A stretch of DNA of 64,000 bases, taken from NCBI RefSeq assembly GCF_042680125.1, contig NZ_JBHTNY010000010.1. The stretch is one strand, 5' to 3'. This DNA is from Robinsoniella peoriensis. GTDB lineage: Bacteria; Bacillota; Clostridia; Lachnospirales; Lachnospiraceae. How positions within the stretch are numbered: position 1 is the first letter of the stretch; the number at the start of each line of letters is the position of its first letter. Positions 1 through 7,972 of this stretch are shown here, one piece after another. The notes under the pieces were generated by a model, which saw nothing but the letters and a program-made list of their open reading frames with translations, was not told where the DNA came from and made no database searches. Position numbers and translations under genes: made by a program.

Positions 1-2
1 TT

Positions 3-191
3 CCTCCGCCCATACCAGTTTCCCACACCCATCTTTCCGAGATAGCATTCGTTGATACAAAGCTGGTTTTCTCAGCCGGTTGGAACCCCTGGGCTGTTAC
101 GGGCTGTTCTTTATTGGATGCTGCTCAGTATGTTTGGGCTGTTTGCGTAACAGAAGATGGAAGTTTGCTCCTTTTTCTGGTTAGAGAATGA
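3..191 (+). pseudogene. Open frame entering from the left edge, probably part of a dispersed repeat
   Basis: A frame is open from base 3 to a TGA at 189-191, giving about 62 residues and containing SEIAFVDTKLVFSAGWNPW. It could be the C-terminus of a gene that starts outside the window. However, the SEIAFVDTKLVFSA stretch is repeated as an inverted copy at 269-313 and, diverged, near 28.8 kb between genes. It therefore more likely belongs to an intergenic repeat than to a working gene. I do not recognise a protein family. Confidence 0.25.
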
Positions 192-313
192 AAAACAAAT
201 TCCGTTCTCAAGATCAGTTGCTTTACGCCAATCGCGTCCGGCATGCTACAACCCCGGGGTTGCATCATGCTGAGAAAACCAGCTTTGTATCAACGAATGC
301 TATCTCGGAAAGA
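32..313. repeat. Perfect 45-bp inverted repeat with 192-bp spacer
   Basis: Bases 32-76 and 269-313 are exact reverse complements over 45 bp. Weaker similarity continues inward for about 30 bp (an AACCCC core is shared). The arm at 269-313 and its flank up to about 430 (including GGCGGGAATGAATTTT) recur in diverged form at 28793-28870. This points to a dispersed intergenic repeat family present here as a head-to-head pair. The spacer holds no gene I can support, and nothing else is visible in 314-447. Confidence 0.8.
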
Positions 314-447
314 GAAGGGGGCGGACCAGAGCTTATCTGAAAATTGCTTAACCTGCATTCATGGCAAATATGCCGCAAAGCGGGATGTGCAGATGGCGGG
401 AATGAATTTTAAGACACACCATGGTGAATTTCAAGGCACTGCATTTA

Positions 448-1440
448 TTAGCGCCTCCTGATTAAAAATCCATACACGACAAAATCTTCTCCCCACTTTC
501 CGGTGACTTCATACACATACCCGGCTTCTCCTTTTGGGATCATCCATATTTTGTCTCTTCTTGTGACCAATACCGGCTCACCGGGTTTAGCCTGGTCCTG
601 TCCTCTGTCTTCTGCCTTCCATCTTTGGACAATTATTTCCTCCGGATCTTTACTGAAAACGAGTTTTAGTTCCTGGGTATCTGCGGAAATTTCGACTTCT
701 TCCAGATTCTCATATTGAATTGCCGGTTTACTATCTGCTTTTTCAATATTTTCCGTTCCATCTTCATTGGTAACCGTCCACTCATAAGCCCTGTAGGAAA
801 TATTGGAAGAGGCTTCCATTCCCTCCGCCGGAATGTATTGAATCTGCAGCCCCGGCTTCTCATTTGGATCCGGCTCACAATAAAAATTCTTTGCCTGTTC
901 CAGATTGGCAGCAGCATCTGCCTCACTGCCTTCCTTTACGACCTGCATTTTTATAACCCTGTCGCAAACCATGGGATAAGATTCCATCATACCTCCTGTA
1001 TAATAGATATCTACAATATTCCCTGTCTTAAGTTCCTCAAAAGAAATCTGTTCCCCATTCAGGTTATGGATTTCATTCTCATCTGTCATGACCAGACTAA
1101 ATAAGGAATTACTTTCTACATCTGCAAAATAATAAGCACTTTCACTAAGCTGCAAATACATGCCTCGTATCTTTGCCGGTTCACGAGGGACCGCCTCCAG
1201 GTCATCATCATCTTCGTCTTCTTTCTCTTCCGGTAAAATCCCCAGCACGGTCTGTGGTTCCTGATCCGGATCACCTTTTCCCGGCTCATATCCCGGCATA
1301 ATCTGAGCAATCACCCCTATTCTTTCCTTTTTAACCTCTTCCTGCTTTTTTTCACATCCATTCATCCATAATCCGATGCCAATTACCAATACGAATGCCC
1401 ACACCGCCATACGAACGATCTTCTTACAATTCTTTTTCAT
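448..1440 (-). CDS. Putative lipoprotein of unknown function
   Basis: The start at 1440 is chosen because AGGGGGAAGAACA precedes ATG; the frame runs further upstream without a good ribosome site. The protein of about 330 residues begins with basic residues, then a hydrophobic segment (residues 11-27) ending in WMNGC, a plausible lipobox. A charged region with a run of acidic residues (EKEDEDDDDLE) follows, then a predicted beta-rich part. I do not recognise the family. It is probably anchored outside the membrane. It stands alone and runs into the repeat region at its 3' end. Confidence 0.75.
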   Translation of the reverse strand: MKKNCKKIVRMAVWAFVLVIGIGLWMNGCEKKQEEVKKERIGVIAQIMPGYEPGKGDPDQEPQTVLGILPEEKEDEDDDDLEAVPREPAKIRGMYLQLSESAYYFADVESNSLFSLVMTDENEIHNLNGEQISFEELKTGNIVDIYYTGGMMESYPMVCDRVIKMQVVKEGSEADAAANLEQAKNFYCEPDPNEKPGLQIQYIPAEGMEASSNISYRAYEWTVTNEDGTENIEKADSKPAIQYENLEEVEISADTQELKLVFSKDPEEIIVQRWKAEDRGQDQAKPGEPVLVTRRDKIWMIPKGEAGYVYEVTGKWGEDFVVYGFLIRRR

Positions 1441-1461
1441 TGTTCTTCCCCCTTGTTTGAA

Positions 1462-1480
1462 TTTGTATTTAAAATACAAA
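1462..1480. promoter_or_regulatory. Palindrome upstream of the lipoprotein gene
   Basis: TTTGTATTT-A-AAATACAAA is a perfect 9-1-9 palindrome about 20 bp upstream of the lipoprotein start, in its likely leader or promoter. It may be an operator, but AT-rich palindromes can arise by chance. Confidence 0.35.
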
Positions 1481-1563
1481 ACTTTTGTTTTATAAATAAG
1501 TGTATAAATTTTCCTCTTCTGTTGCATGGTTTATTAAAAAGATTCACTCGAGCAAAATAAAAA

Positions 1564-1622
1564 CGGATATAGTAAAAAGGTATTGCATTTTATTTAAACG
1601 CAATACCTTTTTACTATATCCG
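1564..1622 (-). terminator. Terminator with a perfect 23-bp stem
   Basis: Bases 1564-1586 and 1600-1622 pair perfectly over 23 bp around a 13-nt loop. Read on the minus strand the stem is followed by TTTTTATTTT, so it fits a terminator for the isomerase/kinase operon that ends at 1717. The DNA between 1623 and 1716 is very AT-rich with short direct repeats (ATTCTCTACTTT twice, ATTATAAAAT variants), and I see no gene in it. Confidence 0.75.
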
Positions 1623-1716
1623 TATACCTTATTCTCTACTTTATTCTCTACTTTATATTCCTATAAATTTATTATAAAATCTATTATAAAATTTATTATA
1701 TTTTGACTTGCTGGCT

Positions 1717-2394
1717 CTATGCCTTTGGATATTCCGTACAAAGTAATCTGTAGGCAGGTTCATCTTCGTCGATGGTTGGGAATCTGCCAATCGGATCGTA
1801 GAAACGATTGTCATTTTCATCATCGTTGCACATAGATACTTCTCCCAGCAGCACGGCGCCTGTTCCTTCTTCTACATTAAAATCATGATACATATATGGA
1901 TAAATGGTAATACTTTCTCCCGGAGTCAGGCGAACCTGGGTTCCGGCAGGTACTTTAAATTCTCTGCCATCGCAGTTGACTGTAACATCCGTATCTGCAA
2001 ATGCTCCGTCTTCCGTTGAATTATAAACACGGATCAGGACATTTCCGCCGCCGCGGTTGATAATATCTTCCATCTTATTCCAGTGGAAATGCATAGGAGC
2101 CATCTGGCCTTCATTTACCATCAGAAGCTTTTCTGCGTAGGTTTTCGTATACTTATCATTTTTTAAATTACCGTTACGGATAGTGATTAAAGCAAAGCCT
2201 ACTTCATCAAATTTTCCGAGTCCGTAATCTGTAATATCCCATCCCAGCATATTGTCGCGGATTTCATCGTATTCCGCTCCTTTATCTTTCCATTCTTCTG
2301 CTGTCCATTTGCAAAATGGCGGGACTTCAAAACCATGTTCTTTGATTAATGCTTCCATGTCTTTAATAACTGCATTGATTTTTGATCGTTTCAT
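1717..2394 (-). CDS. D-lyxose/D-mannose-type ketol isomerase (cupin)
   Basis: This 225-residue protein matches the D-lyxose isomerase family (EC 5.3.1.15), a small cupin. The metal site is visible as MHFHWNKMEDIINRGGG (His-x-His and Glu) near residues 101-118, with a later His in YMYHDF near residue 170. Family members interconvert D-lyxose and D-xylulose, and many also convert D-mannose to D-fructose. It follows the PfkB kinase by 93 bp on the same strand, so the pair probably acts in sequence as isomerase then kinase. GAAGGCAGAAT precedes ATG. The length is normal for the family. Substrate choice between lyxose and mannose cannot be read from sequence. Confidence 0.85.
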   Translation of the reverse strand: MKRSKINAVIKDMEALIKEHGFEVPPFCKWTAEEWKDKGAEYDEIRDNMLGWDITDYGLGKFDEVGFALITIRNGNLKNDKYTKTYAEKLLMVNEGQMAPMHFHWNKMEDIINRGGGNVLIRVYNSTEDGAFADTDVTVNCDGREFKVPAGTQVRLTPGESITIYPYMYHDFNVEEGTGAVLLGEVSMCNDDENDNRFYDPIGRFPTIDEDEPAYRLLCTEYPKA

Positions 2395-2487
2395 ATTCTG
2401 CCTTCTCCTTATACTTATCCGCGGATCATTTCCGCTATTTATTTTGTTACCAAATGTGTCAAACCCCTCTAACAGATCATTTTAATA

Positions 2488-3417
2488 TTACAAATATTCC
2501 TCAATCTGAGCTCTTGTAGGAAGGGAATCAATTGCCCCCTTAGTCTGTACGCAGATCCATCCTGCAACATTTCCATATTCCATTGCTTTTAAAATATTCT
2601 CTAAGGCAATATCCTCTTTTTTCTCCGCACCCTGTATCAGGATACTGGATAAAAATCCGCCCCAGAATGCATCGCCGGCGCCGGTAGCATCTACTGCTTT
2701 CGCTTTTCTGCCGGGAATCTCGCGTACTTCACCGCCAAAGAAGCATTTTGCCCCCTTTGCACCTAATGTCTCAATTACAACCGTAATTCCATTTTCCTTC
2801 ATAAGCGCCAGAATATTTTCTTCACCGCCCATCATATCTACTTCTTCTTCCGAAATCTTGAGCAGATCCACATAAGGCAGTACTTCCCGAACTTTAGCCG
2901 CACATGCATCGATATCATCATCCCACATTACATTGCGGTAATTTACATCAAAGCTTACCAGCTTGTTGTTCTCATGAGCCGCTTTCATTGCATAGACGGT
3001 AGCGTCCACTGCGGTTCCCTGGGACAGGGAACAGGAACCTGCATGTACCATTTTGCTGTCTTCTATATTTGCGTTCTTTACGTCATCTATCGTAAGCAGG
3101 GTATCTGCCCCCGGCTTTCTTGCAAATGTAAATGAGCGGTCTCCATCTTCCGCCAGAGTTACAAATGCCATAGTCGTAACGGCATCCTTTGTCAACTCTT
3201 CACATAAAGCTTCCACATTATTTTCTTTTAAAGTATCTACCAGAAAACGTCCAAAATCATCATTTCCCATTTTGCCGCAGAATCCGGCCTTTAAACCATT
3301 TTTCCCGATTGCAATAGCAACGTTTGCCGGCGCTCCGCCAGCCTTTCTGATATAACTAAACGGCTCGTTTCCCGGAATAAAGTCTATTAACATTTCTCCA
3401 ACACAAATAACATCCAT
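2488..3417 (-). CDS. PfkB-family sugar kinase, fructokinase-like
   Basis: This 309-residue ribokinase-fold enzyme transfers phosphate from ATP to a sugar. The N-terminal signature GGAPANVAIAIGKNG is at about residues 27-41. The C-terminal VDATGAGDAFWGGFL carries the anion hole and catalytic Asp. Overall features (GEMLIDFIP start, FTFARKPGAD) are those of fructokinases. AATTGGAGGTAAAAAA gives a strong ribosome site. It is the first gene of a two-gene operon with the isomerase and has a clear promoter at 3492-3520. Product of the pair would be fructose 6-phosphate from mannose/fructose or a phosphorylated pentulose. Confidence 0.88.
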   Translation of the reverse strand: MDVICVGEMLIDFIPGNEPFSYIRKAGGAPANVAIAIGKNGLKAGFCGKMGNDDFGRFLVDTLKENNVEALCEELTKDAVTTMAFVTLAEDGDRSFTFARKPGADTLLTIDDVKNANIEDSKMVHAGSCSLSQGTAVDATVYAMKAAHENNKLVSFDVNYRNVMWDDDIDACAAKVREVLPYVDLLKISEEEVDMMGGEENILALMKENGITVVIETLGAKGAKCFFGGEVREIPGRKAKAVDATGAGDAFWGGFLSSILIQGAEKKEDIALENILKAMEYGNVAGWICVQTKGAIDSLPTRAQIEEYL

Positions 3418-3474
3418 TTTTTTACCTCCAATTGTTTTAAGGTTATTTATAGTAATATTATATATGTAAATCGC

Positions 3475-3520
3475 CTTTACTAATTACGTTTATTATAATT
3501 AATTAAAATAGTAAAGTCAA
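3475..3520 (-). promoter_or_regulatory. Sigma-A promoter of the kinase operon with flanking inverted repeat
   Basis: On the minus strand TTGACT (3520-3515), a 17-nt spacer and TATAAT (3497-3492) form a near-consensus promoter. CTTTACTA overlaps the -35 end (3516-3509) and its inverse TAGTAAAG lies just past the -10 (3482-3475). This inverted pair around the promoter is a good operator candidate for the adjacent ROK regulator, though binding is inferred. Confidence 0.7.
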
Positions 3521-3547
3521 TATACATTTCAACTAAAAAAATATTTT

Positions 3548-4756
3548 TTAAAATAGCAGTTTTCCTAAAAATGCCTGCTGCAATACCTGGCATGCTCCTC
3601 CCAGCAATTGCGCATCTGCCCCAAACTGTGTTTTTTTGATTTCAATTTCCTGCGCATTGTGAAAAAATCTGCGGCTGTTTACTTCCTCTTTCAGGACTGC
3701 AATGGCATTTCCAGGCAGATAAATCCCATCATGCCCCAGAAGAATCAGACCCGGATTTAAAATATTTACATAGTTTACCAATGCTGCAGCCAGTTTCTTC
3801 ATCACATCGGCGAATACTTCTTCCACCGCCGGATCATTGCTTTCCCTGCAAAACCGGGTAAAACGGTAATTGTTGTTTGTTTCTCTCTGCAGACGTTCTT
3901 CCACTACCGGAGTGGTTGCATATAATTCCAGACATCCTTTATTTCCACAGGTACATTGCTCCCCCTGGTAATCAATGCTGGTATGTCCCACTTCAGACGG
4001 AAGTCCGCTCTGGTTTTCATACAAATCCCCGTTCATGACCATCCCGCATCCGATTCCCCGTCCCAGCCCCAGAAACAGGAAATCCTTATACTCATTTCCA
4101 TATCCATATAACAGCTCTGCAAGTGCTCCGCTTTGATTGTCATGGTTTAAAAAGACCGGGAGATGATACCGCTCTGTCAATAGTTCCACAATGGGGATAT
4201 TTTTAATATCCCAAAAATAGAGGGGTTCCAGGATCATTCCCTTTTTCACATCTACCGGACCAATGGATGCCACGCCGATTCCCAGTATGTTCCTCTCTTT
4301 CTTCCTTAGCCTGTCTATCATCTCATATAACTGTTCCATCAGCTCATCGCTGTTGGTCACACAGGCTTCCTTCATGACTCTGGTCTCCCGCCTGATGATA
4401 TTTAAACTAAAGTCACACATAACAACTTCCAGACGGCTTCTGAATACCAGTACGCCAATAATTTTCGGGCATTGTCCGGATATTTTCAAGCGGATCGGAT
4501 TCCTTCCGACTTCCTCATTCTGCACAACACTGGTTTCCTCAATCAAATGCTGTTCCAGCATTTCCGATACAATATTTGTAACTGCCATTTTCGTAAGACC
4601 TGTTCTTCTTGCAAGCTCTGCCCTGGAAGTACAGACTCCCGTAGCAACCAGCTTTAACATCAGTCCCCTGTTTAACTGTCGGTATGTCTTGCTGTTTCCG
4701 CCTTTTCCACCGTTCACACTAATTCTCCTTGCTGATTTATTTCTGATTCTACCCAT
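3548..4756 (-). CDS. ROK-family transcriptional regulator (NagC/XylR type)
   Basis: This 402-residue protein has an N-terminal winged helix (about residues 25-85, with SRAELARRTGLTKMAVTNIV) and a ROK sugar-binding domain. The ROK zinc motif reads CTCGNKGCLE near residue 280, preceded by GLGRGIGCGMV and SEVGHTSI. Such proteins repress sugar genes until the sugar binds. It lies directly upstream of the kinase/isomerase operon in the same direction, and an inverted repeat flanks that operon's promoter. It follows the DMT transporter by 16 bp, so the two may share a transcript. Confidence 0.88.
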   Translation of the reverse strand: MGRIRNKSARRISVNGGKGGNSKTYRQLNRGLMLKLVATGVCTSRAELARRTGLTKMAVTNIVSEMLEQHLIEETSVVQNEEVGRNPIRLKISGQCPKIIGVLVFRSRLEVVMCDFSLNIIRRETRVMKEACVTNSDELMEQLYEMIDRLRKKERNILGIGVASIGPVDVKKGMILEPLYFWDIKNIPIVELLTERYHLPVFLNHDNQSGALAELLYGYGNEYKDFLFLGLGRGIGCGMVMNGDLYENQSGLPSEVGHTSIDYQGEQCTCGNKGCLELYATTPVVEERLQRETNNNYRFTRFCRESNDPAVEEVFADVMKKLAAALVNYVNILNPGLILLGHDGIYLPGNAIAVLKEEVNSRRFFHNAQEIEIKKTQFGADAQLLGGACQVLQQAFLGKLLF

Positions 4757-4772
4757 ATTTTAATCCATTTTT

Positions 4773-5648
4773 CTAGATAAGTAAAGCAAGTGTACCAAGT
4801 ACAATCAAAATCAGTCCTGTCACAGCCCTTTTCTTTAATTTTTCCTTTAAAACAAAATAAGCAAAAAAGACGGTCACTAAAATACTCAGTTTATCGATGG
4901 GCACTACAACGCCTGCCGGTCCGTCCTGCAATGCCCGATAGTAACAAAGCCAGGACAGTCCTGTTGTAAGCCCGGATAAAAAAATGAATATCCAGGATCG
5001 TCTCTCTATGTCTTTTATTCCTTTTTGTTTGTGCAGTCCGAAAACTATGATCCATGCCATGATTAATACAACCATAGTGCGGATTGCTGTTCCCAGATTG
5101 GATTCTACACCAGTTATCCCAATTTTGCCAAGTATCGCCGTAAGACTTGCAAATACTGCTGAGAGAAGAGCATATATCAGCCTGCCCCTGCCTTTTTGGG
5201 TTTTAGCACGGGGCAGCCCATGATCCTTATGTTTCTTCTCAATCATCAGATAAGTTCCCGTTCCGATCAGGCCCATTGCAAGCACCTTGATACCGCCAAG
5301 CCCCTCTTTTAAAAACAGAAATGCAAAAAGCATTGTCAGTATTGTACTTGATTTATCAATAGGTACTACCTTATTTACATCTCCCAGCTGCAGCGCCTTA
5401 AAATAGCATATCCAGGACGCACCGGTAGCCATTCCGGAAAGGATTAAAAACACAAAAGTTTTTCTGCCGATCTCTCCAATTGTATGAAAAGATCCCGCCA
5501 CAAAAACCATGAGCCATGCAAAGATCACTACAATTACCGTTCTAAGTGCAGTTACCAGGTATGAATCTGTCTTCTCAATTCCAAGTTTTGCCAGAACTGC
5601 CGTTATGCCTGCAAAAAGTGCTGATCCAAAAGCAAATAAAACCCACAT
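4773..5648 (-). CDS. EamA/DMT-family transporter
   Basis: A membrane protein of about 291 residues with ten predicted helices in two EamA repeats. The repeat is visible as GMATGASWICYFKALQLGDVNKVVPIDK in the first half and GLTTGLSWLCYYRALQDGPAGVVVPIDK in the second (each shown joined across its core). The ATG at 5648 is chosen because GGAGG sits 8 nt before it; the in-frame GTG nine bases upstream overlaps that site. Substrates of the family are small metabolites. The 16-bp gap to the ROK gene suggests co-transcription and perhaps a sugar-related role. Confidence 0.85.
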   Translation of the reverse strand: MWVLFAFGSALFAGITAVLAKLGIEKTDSYLVTALRTVIVVIFAWLMVFVAGSFHTIGEIGRKTFVFLILSGMATGASWICYFKALQLGDVNKVVPIDKSSTILTMLFAFLFLKEGLGGIKVLAMGLIGTGTYLMIEKKHKDHGLPRAKTQKGRGRLIYALLSAVFASLTAILGKIGITGVESNLGTAIRTMVVLIMAWIIVFGLHKQKGIKDIERRSWIFIFLSGLTTGLSWLCYYRALQDGPAGVVVPIDKLSILVTVFFAYFVLKEKLKKRAVTGLILIVLGTLALLI

Positions 5649-5680
5649 CCCACACACCTCCCATACATTCTGATGCCTTT

Positions 5681-7039
5681 TTATACATTAGTTTCCCGCC
5701 TATGTAAAATTTTCTTTATCATTGCAAAATAGCAGGTTCCCGTAACCACCGCACTAATCACGTCTGCAACAGGCTCTGCCAGAAACACCTGGTCGATTTC
5801 ATATATCAGGGGAAGCAGGAATACTGCGCCAAGATACACAACCTTTCTGAAGGTAGACAATGGTAGTGCCATTTTTGCAATGCCCATACCGGTAAATCCA
5901 TCCACAAAGGTGTACTGAATTGCTAGTGGTATGATACCTAAAGTATATACCCGGATGGCTCTTGCTGCAAACTGAATGTATGTTTCGTTTTGGGTAAATA
6001 TCCCTACAAAAGGTCTGGCAAAATTCTGAGCCGTCACAAACATGATAGTGGTAAAGATCAGGCATAAAATAACAATCCACTTCTCCGCTTCCAAAACCCG
6101 GTCCGATTTGCGTGCTCCATAATTATATCCAAGTATCGTCTGGGTTCCGGCCGTGATTCCTCCAAGCGGCATCGTTACCATAAGCATAAAGCTCTGTACA
6201 ATTGTTGCACAGGTAATCAGCATATCTCCCCTGTCCGGACCGCCGTACTTTTGCAAAACGGTATTCAGGGCGATCAGCAGAACGTTGTCCATAACAATAA
6301 TGATAAATGGTGTTAGTCCTAAAAAGGCAATCTTCCTTATAATCCCAAGACTGTATCCTCCAAAACTGATTGCTATGGGAACTTTTTTCCCAAACAAAAA
6401 TTTAAGTACGAAACCGCAGGATACCATCTGGGAAATGACCGTAGCAATTGCCGCACCCTTTACTCCCATACCAAAAACGAAGATAAATACAGGATCTAAT
6501 ACCAGATTCATAACTGCACCGATCATCACGGACATCATCCCGACTTTTGCATATCCCTGACAGATGATAAACTGATTCATACCGATGGACATCAGCGCAA
6601 ATACGGTACCAAGTAAATAGATGGTAAAATAATCATTTGCATAGGGAAAACTTTGCTCACTGGCACCGAACCACAGCAGCAGATTTTCTTTGAGGGGCAA
6701 CAATATGATCGTCAGTGCCACCGATACCACTAGCAGCAGTAAAAAGCTGTTTGCCAGAATCTGTTTTGCTGATTTTTCATCCTTTTCTCCCATGCGGATA
6801 CTCATAAGGGGGGAGCCGCCCACTCCCACAAATGACCCAAATGCGGACAAAAGTGCCACGATCGGCCCGCAGATGCCGACTCCCGCCAGGGCAATCTCTC
6901 CAATCTGATCAATATTCCCAATATACATACGGTCTACCACGCTGTATAACACATTAATAAACTGCGCCAGCATGGAAGGAATTCCAAGGCGCAGTACAAG
7001 TTTTCTAATACTATCTTTTTCTAGATTATTTTCAACCAT
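5681..7039 (-). CDS. MATE-family multidrug exporter
   Basis: A membrane protein of about 452 residues with 12 predicted helices in two MATE halves. It begins with the typical DSIRKLVLRLGIPSMLAQ segment, and VDRMYIGNIDQIGEIALAG marks helix 1-2. MATE proteins use Na+ or H+ gradients to export cationic compounds. The ATG at 7039 is preferred (GGAGAAGAGAAA before it) over an upstream ATG at 7069. It has its own promoter, and the TipAS-type MerR gene lies immediately upstream, which suggests drug-responsive control. Confidence 0.87.
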   Translation of the reverse strand: MVENNLEKDSIRKLVLRLGIPSMLAQFINVLYSVVDRMYIGNIDQIGEIALAGVGICGPIVALLSAFGSFVGVGGSPLMSIRMGEKDEKSAKQILANSFLLLLVVSVALTIILLPLKENLLLWFGASEQSFPYANDYFTIYLLGTVFALMSIGMNQFIICQGYAKVGMMSVMIGAVMNLVLDPVFIFVFGMGVKGAAIATVISQMVSCGFVLKFLFGKKVPIAISFGGYSLGIIRKIAFLGLTPFIIIVMDNVLLIALNTVLQKYGGPDRGDMLITCATIVQSFMLMVTMPLGGITAGTQTILGYNYGARKSDRVLEAEKWIVILCLIFTTIMFVTAQNFARPFVGIFTQNETYIQFAARAIRVYTLGIIPLAIQYTFVDGFTGMGIAKMALPLSTFRKVVYLGAVFLLPLIYEIDQVFLAEPVADVISAVVTGTCYFAMIKKILHRRETNV

Positions 7040-7084
7040 TTTCTCTTCTCCAATACGGTACATGATCATTTGTACGCACTGAAT

Positions 7085-7113
7085 ATTCTATCTGGTTTAT
7101 GTGAGAATTTCAA
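7085..7113 (-). promoter_or_regulatory. Promoter for the MATE gene
   Basis: Minus strand TTGAAA (7113-7108), 17-nt spacer, TAGAAT (7090-7085). It lies between the MerR stop and the MATE start, so MATE can be transcribed apart from its regulator. Confidence 0.6.
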
Positions 7114-7136
7114 TAGAATTTTACTTTGTTTTCATA

Positions 7137-7904
7137 CTATTTTTTACTTTGGTTCATTGCCTGAACTGCGTCTCTTAAGAAACGGGCACATCCCTTTACA
7201 TTCTGGTCATAATAATCCGTAAAACGCTCATCCGCCACATACATTTCAGCTACTCCGTTATGGGCCTCCGGTGTATAATGGCTCCAGGTGTATGACAACC
7301 ATTCTTTGTGAAGTCCGGCAATTTTTTGTCCCAGTTCTCCCCAAGGATTTTCCTTCTTCTGAACCGCTTCCTCCAGCAGACAGTTTATTTCTTTTCCTGT
7401 CATCTGCATTTTTTCATATTCTTCCATGGTCAGATTCATCATTTTGGCATTACTCTTATTCACTGCTTCTGTTCCATAGGCTTTTCTGATCTCTTCACCA
7501 TACCGTTTTTCATTTTCCTGTATCATTTCTTTTTTTAAGCCTTCAAATTTTTCTCTGTCAGTCATGCTTCTATTCCCTTCTTCCTTTTCAATTGTTTTAG
7601 TAACATTTTTAATCAGGAGATCAATTTGCTGCTGACGTTGTTTTAAAACATCCAGATGTTCCTTCAAAATATTCACCCGGTTAAAGGAAACATCTGCAGT
7701 GATCGCTTTTATTTTGGACAGTTCCATTCCCATATCTCGAAAAAACAGGATCTGCTGAAGTGCGTCCACTTCCTTTTCTCCATATATGCGATATCCGGAT
7801 TCATTCACATATGCCGGATGCAGCAGACCAATTCCATCATAATAGCGCAGTGTCCGGGTAGTGATTCCCGCCAGTTTAGCCAGTTTCTGAATGCTATATT
7901 CCAT
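7137..7904 (-). CDS. MerR regulator with TipAS drug-sensing domain
   Basis: This 255-residue protein has an N-terminal MerR DNA-binding domain (YSIQKLAKLAGITTRTLRYYDGIGLL, residues 3-28 region), a linking coiled coil to about residue 115, and a C-terminal TipAS domain (residues about 130-250, with WLSYTWSHYTPEAHNG and VAEMYVADERFTDYYD). TipAS domains bind thiopeptide-like or other hydrophobic drugs and the protein then activates its promoter. The MATE exporter follows in the same direction. A palindrome typical of this regulator class sits in its own promoter, which implies self-control. Confidence 0.88.
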   Translation of the reverse strand: MEYSIQKLAKLAGITTRTLRYYDGIGLLHPAYVNESGYRIYGEKEVDALQQILFFRDMGMELSKIKAITADVSFNRVNILKEHLDVLKQRQQQIDLLIKNVTKTIEKEEGNRSMTDREKFEGLKKEMIQENEKRYGEEIRKAYGTEAVNKSNAKMMNLTMEEYEKMQMTGKEINCLLEEAVQKKENPWGELGQKIAGLHKEWLSYTWSHYTPEAHNGVAEMYVADERFTDYYDQNVKGCARFLRDAVQAMNQSKK

Positions 7905-7931
7905 TTTCTATCCACCTCCTGATAAATCCAT

Positions 7932-7960
7932 GTTAAACCTTTACGCTGCGTCAATGTCAA
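7932..7960 (-). promoter_or_regulatory. MerR-type promoter with palindromic operator
   Basis: On the minus strand TTGACA (7960-7955) is followed by TTTAAC at 17 nt or TAACAT at 19 nt. Between them lies CATTGACGCAGCGTAAAGG (7956-7938), a near-palindrome of the CCTTGACGCAGCGTCAAGG kind found before many TipAL/BmrR-like genes. Position inside the spacer is diagnostic for MerR proteins. Confidence 0.7.
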
Positions 7961-7972
7961 GCACTTTTTTCT

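Noticed and set aside
243..461. Plus-strand frame of 72 codons in the left repeat region
   Set aside because: It overlaps the inverted repeat arm, has no ribosome site or recognisable domain, and its composition follows the repeat.
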